Shown here piece after piece: positions 6,263 through 10,242 of a stretch of 10,242 nt of DNA. Under the pieces are notes generated by a model that saw only the letters and a program-made list of their open reading frames with translations, did not search any database and had not been told where the DNA came from. Location: positions 1 to 10,242 of the forward strand of contig WGSR01000040.1 of assembly GCA_014871545.1 (NCBI GenBank). The letters are read 5' to 3'. Every line of letters begins with the position of its first letter. Within the stretch, counting starts at the first letter, position 1. The stretch comes from Collinsella sp. Its GTDB lineage: Bacteria; Actinomycetota; Coriobacteriia; Coriobacteriales; Coriobacteriaceae. The translations under genes and the position numbers were made by a program.

Positions 6263-8128
6263 CTACTTCGTCCGCGGGATTCCCAGCACGTCGAGCGCGT
6301 TGGCCATAATGGACTGGAATGGCACCGCGGCGGCATCCGAGCCGCTCGGCGTTCCATCGAGTGTGATATAGCACAGCACCTTGGGCGATTGTGCCGGCGC
6401 AAAGCCCATAAAGGACGACATGTAGTTCTCCTTGAGGTAACCGCCGTTCTCGTCAGCACGCTCGGCCGTACCGGTCTTGCCCGCCACGTCATAGCCATCG
6501 ACCGCACCGCCAACGCCCATGCCTTCGGACACGACCGTCTGCATGCACGATGTCACCTGGGCGGCAGCGTCCTCCGAAATCGCGCGCTCGCCTTCGCCCC
6601 AGTCCTTCTCATCGCCTTTGCTGGACTTATAGAAGTGCGGAGTCATCATCACGCCGCCGTTCGCGATACCGCCCACGGCACGTGCGACCTCAATCGGCGA
6701 GACGGACAGCGCCTGGCCAAAGCTCATCGAGCCCAGCGTGGCGCCGTCGTACTGGTCGCGCTCCTTGACGATGCCCAGGCTCTCACCCGGAAAATCGACA
6801 CCGGAGCTATGACCGATACCCCACTTGTCCACATAGGTGGCAAAATCATCGGCACCGATCTTGCGTCCCACCAGGACAAAGCCCACATTGGACGAACGGC
6901 GCATCATCTCGCGCACGTCCATGGTCATGGTGTAGTCGCGCTTGTCGGCGTCGGTAACGGTGTCGTCGCCAACCTTAATGCTCGCCGGCACCTCAAACGA
7001 CGTGCTCGAACGCACGGCGCCCAAATCGAAGCCGGCACCGGCCACGAGCGTCTTAAAGACCGAGCCGGGCTCGTAGGCATCGGTAACCAGGCGCAAGTTC
7101 ATGTCCTCGGTCTTGGCGTTTTCCAGATCGGCCTGGTCATATGTCGGATACGAGCATGCCGCCAGAATCTCGCCCGTCGTGGGATCGGTGACCAGGGCCG
7201 AGCCGTTCTTGGCCTTGGTCTTTTCGACCGCCTCGGCCAGGGCGTCCTCGGCGGCGCGCTGGATATTGACATCGAGTGTCGTCACGATATCCACGCCGTC
7301 CACCGCCGCCACCTTTTTATAGGCGCCGCCCGCGATATAACTACCGTCCCTCGCCCGCTCGCGCACCAGCGAACCGTTGGTTCCGGTCAAAAGCTTGTTG
7401 TACTGTTTTTCGAGGCCCGTCAGACCGTCGTTGTCCACGTTTACCACGCCAAGCACCTGCGATGCCAGGTTGCCGTAGGGGTACACGCGCTTCATGGCCT
7501 GCTCAAAGAGCACGCCTGGCAGGTTCTTCTTCTCCAGCGCCGCGGCATCGTCCTCGTCCACCTGACGTTTGATATACACCCAGGTGCCATCCGACTCAAC
7601 GAGCTCGCGACAGGTCTTTTTATCGATTCCCGTAGCTTTGACCAGCGCCGATACCGTCTTGTCAACGTCCTCGATAAGCTGAGGATTCACGGCGATGTTG
7701 CGGCATTCGACCGACGACGTCAGCACGTTGCCGTTACGGTCGTAGATGGTACCGCGCTTGGCATACAGCGTCTGCGCAAGCAAGCGACGTGCATCGGCAC
7801 GGTCGCGTAGCTTATCGGCTTCCACAATTTGATAGTCGGCAAGGCGAAGGACGCCCAAACCCAAGCCAAACCCGATGAAGCCCATGACGGCTTTGCGACG
7901 GGGCAGCGGCGTGCCCGTGAGCCATTCGGTCGACGAGCTCTTGCGCGGTCTGGTGTTATGCATCTGAGGACCACTCGAGCCACGGAGACGCGACGCGGGG
8001 TCGTTGCCATAGGACGGCCTCGCGTTGTAAGATGGCCGACCCGTTCCTTGATAACCAGAACGTCCCCGCGATGAGGGACGTCCAGAACCGCGACCCCCGT
8101 CGGAGCCGCGGCGATAGTCATTTGTCAT
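6263..8128 (-). CDS. ftsI: FtsI-type class B penicillin-binding protein (septal transpeptidase)
   Basis: This membrane-anchored transpeptidase cross-links septal peptidoglycan and works with FtsW. Layout of the 621 residues: a disordered Arg/Gly/Ser-rich cytoplasmic tail (about 1-78) with RPSY-like repeats, one membrane anchor (about 80-97), the class B pedestal domain beginning at RRLLAQTLYAKRGTIYDRNG (114-133) and including GLTGLEKQYN (235-244), then the transpeptidase domain. All three catalytic motifs are seen: SVFK (S356 nucleophile, K359) in YEPGSVFKT, SSN (412-414), and KTG (551-553) in VAGKTGTAE. The protein ends soon after the transpeptidase domain, without PASTA repeats. The ATG follows the ftsL stop by 17 nt with a weak ribosome site. 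Position next to ftsL in the dcw cluster supports FtsI and not an elongation or sporulation PBP. Confidence 0.95.
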   Translation of the reverse strand: MTNDYRRGSDGGRGSGRPSSRGRSGYQGTGRPSYNARPSYGNDPASRLRGSSGPQMHNTRPRKSSSTEWLTGTPLPRRKAVMGFIGFGLGLGVLRLADYQIVEADKLRDRADARRLLAQTLYAKRGTIYDRNGNVLTSSVECRNIAVNPQLIEDVDKTVSALVKATGIDKKTCRELVESDGTWVYIKRQVDEDDAAALEKKNLPGVLFEQAMKRVYPYGNLASQVLGVVNVDNDGLTGLEKQYNKLLTGTNGSLVRERARDGSYIAGGAYKKVAAVDGVDIVTTLDVNIQRAAEDALAEAVEKTKAKNGSALVTDPTTGEILAACSYPTYDQADLENAKTEDMNLRLVTDAYEPGSVFKTLVAGAGFDLGAVRSSTSFEVPASIKVGDDTVTDADKRDYTMTMDVREMMRRSSNVGFVLVGRKIGADDFATYVDKWGIGHSSGVDFPGESLGIVKERDQYDGATLGSMSFGQALSVSPIEVARAVGGIANGGVMMTPHFYKSSKGDEKDWGEGERAISEDAAAQVTSCMQTVVSEGMGVGGAVDGYDVAGKTGTAERADENGGYLKENYMSSFMGFAPAQSPKVLCYITLDGTPSGSDAAAVPFQSIMANALDVLGIPRTK

Positions 8129-8145
8129 ACTCAGCTACCGTCTTG

Positions 8146-8616
8146 TTACTGAGCGGTCGCGGTCGAGCTAGCGCCCGCGGCTGCATCCTGCGAAAAGTCA
8201 AGTGTAACGCTCTCGCTGGGCTCCACCATGCCATAAGCGCCCGCAAGGTCGCGAATGCGCGTGTCGGCACCATAGACCGAATGCATGACCTCCAGGTCGG
8301 AGCTCTCATCGGTCGCCTTCTCGAGCGTGTTGGTAAGCGCGGCGTTGCTGTTGAGCACCTGGGCCGTAACGCCGGCGAGCGCCACACGGGCGACACCGAT
8401 CGTCATGAAGATGGCCGCAATGATGCAAAACGTTTTAAGAACGCTCATGAAAACCGGGCTTACCGCCTGGTTTGCCTGACGGCCCGCGCCCGTGTAGACA
8501 TCAAAGCGCGGCGTGCGCTGCTCGCGGGGAGCAGCGGGAACCTGCGGTGCCTCACGATAGGCGGGCATGGCGTTCATATCATAGGCGAGTGCTGCGTTTG
8601 AGGTGTTGTAGCCCAT
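8146..8616 (-). CDS. ftsL: FtsL-like bitopic cell division protein
   Basis: FtsL is a small single-pass protein that pairs with FtsB/DivIC and activates the FtsW-FtsI complex. This 156-residue product has the right build: a cytoplasmic tail of about 53 residues, one membrane segment (about 54-81), then a short extracytoplasmic region with heptad-like spacing (about 82-112) and a RIRDLAGAYGMVEPSESV segment (120-137) that resembles the 'A...GM..P' end of FtsL/DivIC proteins. The last 15 residues are Ala/Ser/Thr-rich. Sequence conservation in this family is low, so the call rests on topology and on location between rsmH and ftsI. GGGAGG lies 9 nt before the ATG (8626-8631) and may be paired in an upstream stem. 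Confidence 0.78.
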   Translation of the reverse strand: MGYNTSNAALAYDMNAMPAYREAPQVPAAPREQRTPRFDVYTGAGRQANQAVSPVFMSVLKTFCIIAAIFMTIGVARVALAGVTAQVLNSNAALTNTLEKATDESSDLEVMHSVYGADTRIRDLAGAYGMVEPSESVTLDFSQDAAAGASSTATAQ

Positions 8617-8706
8617 GATATGCCGCCTCCCATCCCGAGTACGTTGGTAGTGTGTTTAAGCTTCGTTTGTGGTACGAGCGGGAGGTCCAATATCGCGCGG
8701 TCGCGT
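8617..8706 (-). promoter_or_regulatory. rsmH-ftsL gap with a stem that can occlude the ftsL ribosome site
   Basis: In the transcript, CCUCCCGCUCG (8685-8675) can pair with CGGGAUGGGAGG (8637-8626). This gives six perfect pairs, a G-U pair, one bulged A, and four further pairs, one of them G-U. The second arm contains GGGAGG, the only ribosome site for ftsL. The loop is about 37 nt. The first arm begins about 21 nt after the rsmH stop, so ribosomes ending rsmH could affect folding. I see no good promoter and no terminator here. The structure was found by eye, with no energy calculation. Confidence 0.4.
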
Positions 8707-9672
8707 CTACAGACGCTGTGCCACGCGGATCTTGGCTGATCTCGCCCGAGGGTTGCGCGCAACCTCATCGGGTTGGGCAACCAGGGGTTTGCGGGTGATG
8801 ACCTTGAGTATCGGCACGTTGCCGCACACGCACACCGGAATCTCCGGCGGACACGTGCACCCCTGGCTCATCTCCTTAAAGTGGTTCTTTACGATACGGT
8901 CCTCGAGCGAGTGATACGAGATGACGCAGATGCGTCCGCCCGGGTTGAGCCACCTTGTGGCGGCGTCAAGCCCTCGCTCGAGCACATCGAGTTCGTGATT
9001 GACCTCGATGCGAATGGCCTGGAAACTTTTCTTGGCTGGGTGTCCGCCATGCCGGCGAGCGGCAGCGGGGATACCAGCCTTGATGATCTCGACAAACTGG
9101 CCGGTGGTTTCGATCGGCTCATGCTCGCGGCGGCGCACGATCTCGCGTGCGATCTGCGAGGCGAACTTCTCTTCGCCATAGACGCGTAGAATCCGGGCGA
9201 GGTCGTGTTCGTTATAGGTGTTGATGACCTCAGCTGCGTTTAAGGTGTTGTTACCCGGATCCATCCGCATGTCCAATGGGGCGTCCTCGTTGTACGAAAA
9301 GCCCCTGCCAGGGATATCGAGTTGCGGCGACGAAACGCCCAAGTCGAACAGGAAGCCATCGACCCCGGGCACCTCGGCCGAGCAAAGCAGCTCGTCCAAG
9401 TCGCCGAAGTTGCCCTTCAGCAGCTGGTGTGGTACGCCGGGAACCTCGCGGTCCAGACGGGCGCCAGCGGCCTCGAGGGCCATGTCGTCCTGATCGACGC
9501 CGAGCAAAAGGCCGGTCTCCCCCACCTGCGCGGCCATCTTTACCGAATGGCCGGCACCGCCAAGGGTGCAGTCGCAGACGACGGAGCCGCTCTTTAGCTG
9601 CAGCGACTCAAGCACTTCGCCGAGCATGACAGGTTCATGCCGATATTCTTGTGTCAAGATCCCACGCTCCAT
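8707..9672 (-). CDS. rsmH: RsmH (MraW), 16S rRNA C1402 N4-methyltransferase
   Basis: RsmH uses S-adenosylmethionine to methylate N4 of C1402 in the 16S rRNA decoding centre; its gene is a standard member of the dcw cluster. The 321 residues begin with the typical HEPVMLGEVLESL (12-24). SAM-site motifs follow: CDCTLGGAGHS (33-43), LLGVDQDDMAL (57-67) and DGFLFDLGVSSPQLD (105-119). Then come RGFSYNEDAPLDMRMD (123-138), YGEEKFASQIAREI (165-178), HPAKKSFQAIRIEVNHEL (211-228), ISYHSLEDRIVKNHF (251-265), a CxC...CxC cluster (272-283) often found in this family, and the RNPRARSAKIRVAQR ending (306-320). Length is normal. It starts 20 nt after mraZ with a weak ribosome site. Confidence 0.97.
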   Translation of the reverse strand: MERGILTQEYRHEPVMLGEVLESLQLKSGSVVCDCTLGGAGHSVKMAAQVGETGLLLGVDQDDMALEAAGARLDREVPGVPHQLLKGNFGDLDELLCSAEVPGVDGFLFDLGVSSPQLDIPGRGFSYNEDAPLDMRMDPGNNTLNAAEVINTYNEHDLARILRVYGEEKFASQIAREIVRRREHEPIETTGQFVEIIKAGIPAAARRHGGHPAKKSFQAIRIEVNHELDVLERGLDAATRWLNPGGRICVISYHSLEDRIVKNHFKEMSQGCTCPPEIPVCVCGNVPILKVITRKPLVAQPDEVARNPRARSAKIRVAQRL

Positions 9673-9692
9673 CCGTTACTCGTGCCTTGCCC

Positions 9693-10127
9693 TTACGAGA
9701 AGAAGAGGTCCAGCAGGGCCTCGTCGTCATCGTCCTCATCGGCCGTAGCGCGGTCCCAAACCTCAAGGTGGTCGTAGTTGCCCACAACCGTGACCTCGCG
9801 GTCGAGGTTCGCCTGCTTGCGGAGAGACTCGGAAAGACCGATACGACCCGCGCTGTCCACATCCATCGACGTGGTGCGCTTGTTGATCGCCCTCATGAGC
9901 TTCTGGTCGTTGATGTCACGCGGGTTAAAACCCTCGTGGCCCTCACGACCCGCGAAGAGTCCTTCGACCCACTTATCGAAGGCCTCGGCAGAGAACACGT
10001 ACAGAGCATCGACATCCAGGGCTTTGAACACGCGAACGTGCTCTCCAAGCTCCTCACGAAGGGGTGCAGGCAGGGATAGACGACCTTTTGCATCGAGATT
10101 GCGCTCGTATGCACCCGTCATTCCCAT
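9693..10127 (-). CDS. mraZ: MraZ, AbrB-fold transcriptional regulator of the dcw operon
   Basis: MraZ is a ring-forming DNA-binding protein with two AbrB-like halves that controls its own operon in several bacteria. The 144-residue product has both DxxxR motifs: DAKGR (12-16) and DSAGR (91-95), each following a short strand as in the family, and the first is followed by LSLPAPLREEL (17-27). After residue 125 the tail is strongly acidic (DEDDDDE at 130-136). Start: the ATG at 10127 has GGGGAGGG 5 nt upstream; a second in-frame ATG at 10121 would be 11 nt away and is less likely. It is the first gene of the operon, and candidate MraZ boxes lie over its promoter. Confidence 0.97.
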   Translation of the reverse strand: MGMTGAYERNLDAKGRLSLPAPLREELGEHVRVFKALDVDALYVFSAEAFDKWVEGLFAGREGHEGFNPRDINDQKLMRAINKRTTSMDVDSAGRIGLSESLRKQANLDREVTVVGNYDHLEVWDRATADEDDDDEALLDLFFS

Positions 10128-10132
10128 GTGCG

Positions 10133-10140
10133 CCCTCCCC
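10133..10140 (-). promoter_or_regulatory. mraZ ribosome binding site
   Basis: GGGGAGGG on the minus strand, 5 nt ahead of the ATG at 10127. It decides for this start over the ATG two codons later. Confidence 0.75.
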
Positions 10141-10163
10141 TCGGTTACTCAGATGGCACGTAC

Positions 10164-10180
10164 GCGGGGAACCACCCCGC
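10164..10180 (-). repeat. Inverted repeat / hairpin in the mraZ leader
   Basis: On the minus strand GCGGGG-TGGTT-CCCCGC, a perfect 6-bp inverted repeat with a 5-nt centre. It falls just downstream of the expected transcription start (about 10189), so it could be an RNA hairpin at the 5' end of the message or a DNA operator. It shares a 13-nt core, apart from one base, with the repeat at 10201-10217. Confidence 0.65.
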
Positions 10181-10195
10181 CTGTCGACGTCATCA

Positions 10196-10224
10196 ATAAT
10201 ATGGGGAACCGCCCCATTTTTCAA
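10196..10224 (-). promoter_or_regulatory. Main promoter of the dcw operon (upstream of mraZ)
   Basis: On the minus strand TTGAAA (10224-10219) and TATTAT (10201-10196) are separated by exactly 17 nt. Both hexamers are close to the sigma-70/SigA consensus. Start is expected near 10189, giving a leader of about 62 nt before the mraZ ATG. No other promoter of comparable quality was seen in the window, so this probably drives most of the cluster. Confidence 0.75.
10201..10217 (-). repeat. Inverted repeat filling the promoter spacer
   Basis: On the minus strand ATGGGG-CGGTT-CCCCAT, a perfect 6-bp inverted repeat with a 5-nt centre. It lies between the -35 and -10 boxes and touches the first base of the -10. 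The core GGGGYGGTTCCCC is shared with the leader repeat 37 nt downstream. Confidence 0.65.
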
Positions 10225-10236
10225 CACCTTTCCCCA
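10212..10236 (-). promoter_or_regulatory. Candidate MraZ operator (phased TGGGN-like boxes)
   Basis: On the minus strand TGGGG (10236-10232), TGTTG (10226-10222) and TGGGG (10216-10212) follow each other at a 10-nt period with A-rich 5-nt spacers AAAGG and AAAAA. E. coli MraZ is known to bind TGGGN repeats separated by 5 nt. The middle box is degenerate, but it overlaps the -35 hexamer, so binding here would block the promoter. The set may continue beyond the right edge. Confidence 0.55.
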
Positions 10237-10242
10237 CCCCTT

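Noticed and set aside
6165..6374. A minus-strand frame across the ftsI end and the following gap, considered as a murE remnant or small gene.
   Set aside because: Most of it is out of frame inside ftsI, no ribosome site is seen, and the part in the gap shows no Mur-ligase motif.
4680..7154. A 16-nt exact repeat, atatgtcggatacgag on the plus strand, at 4680-4695 and 7139-7154.
   Set aside because: Both copies lie within codons for the same peptide SYPTY, in MraY (residues 6-10) and FtsI (326-330), each a normal part of its protein. No repeat context around them, so chance plus codon preference is enough.
2595..7810. Three long plus-strand open frames lying almost end to end (2595-4382, 4389-6104, 6137-7810).
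   Set aside because: Each is in exact codon register opposite murD/mraY, murF and ftsI. Stops in this antisense register need the sense codons TTA, CTA or TCA, which are rare in GC-rich genes, so such frames stay open by composition. The predicted products are rich in His, Arg and Gly without recognisable domains.
8574..8780. Small minus-strand frame covering the rsmH-ftsL gap.
   Set aside because: It overlaps the ends of both real genes out of frame and has no protein features or ribosome site; the gap is better explained as untranslated.

Overview
The window is a nearly gap-free stretch of the division and cell wall (dcw) cluster of a moderately GC-rich bacterium. All genes lie on the minus strand, so transcription runs from the right end of the window to the left. 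In transcription order they are mraZ, rsmH, an ftsL-like gene, ftsI (class B penicillin-binding protein), murF, mraY, murD, ftsW and the first two thirds of murG, which runs off the left edge. The GGTAGH form of the MurG glycine loop, the gene order, and the long Arg/Ser/Gly-rich cytoplasmic tails on FtsW and FtsI suggest an actinobacterium. I would guess Coriobacteriia (Collinsella or a relative), but this rests on general recall and not on a search.

Right end (about 10130-10242): this is the control region of the operon. It holds a convincing sigma-70-type promoter (TTGAAA, 17-nt spacer, TATTAT), a 10-nt-phased set of TGGGN-like boxes expected for MraZ autoregulation, and two near-identical 17-bp inverted repeats. 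One inverted repeat fills the promoter spacer and the other lies at the start of the transcribed leader.

10127-8146: mraZ (regulator), rsmH (16S rRNA methyltransferase) and an FtsL-like bitopic division protein. A 90-nt gap between rsmH and ftsL can fold so that the ftsL ribosome binding site is paired.

8128-6263: ftsI, the septal transpeptidase. It is followed by a 125-nt gap where most dcw clusters carry murE; murE is absent here. The gap can form structure and carries a weak promoter-like element just ahead of murF.

6137-1: murF, mraY, murD, ftsW and murG are packed with gaps of 3 to 9 nt or an 11-nt overlap, so translational coupling is likely. MurD and MurF build the cytoplasmic UDP-MurNAc-pentapeptide, MraY loads it on undecaprenyl phosphate (lipid I), and MurG adds GlcNAc (lipid II). 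FtsW polymerises lipid II and FtsI cross-links it at the septum, with FtsL as a partner of the FtsW-FtsI pair.

I found no mobile element, CRISPR array, tRNA, rRNA or foreign-looking gene. I do not see a new biological system. The observations most worth checking are the mraZ control region, the possible ftsL translational switch, the murE gap, and a short motif shared by the disordered tails of FtsW and FtsI.
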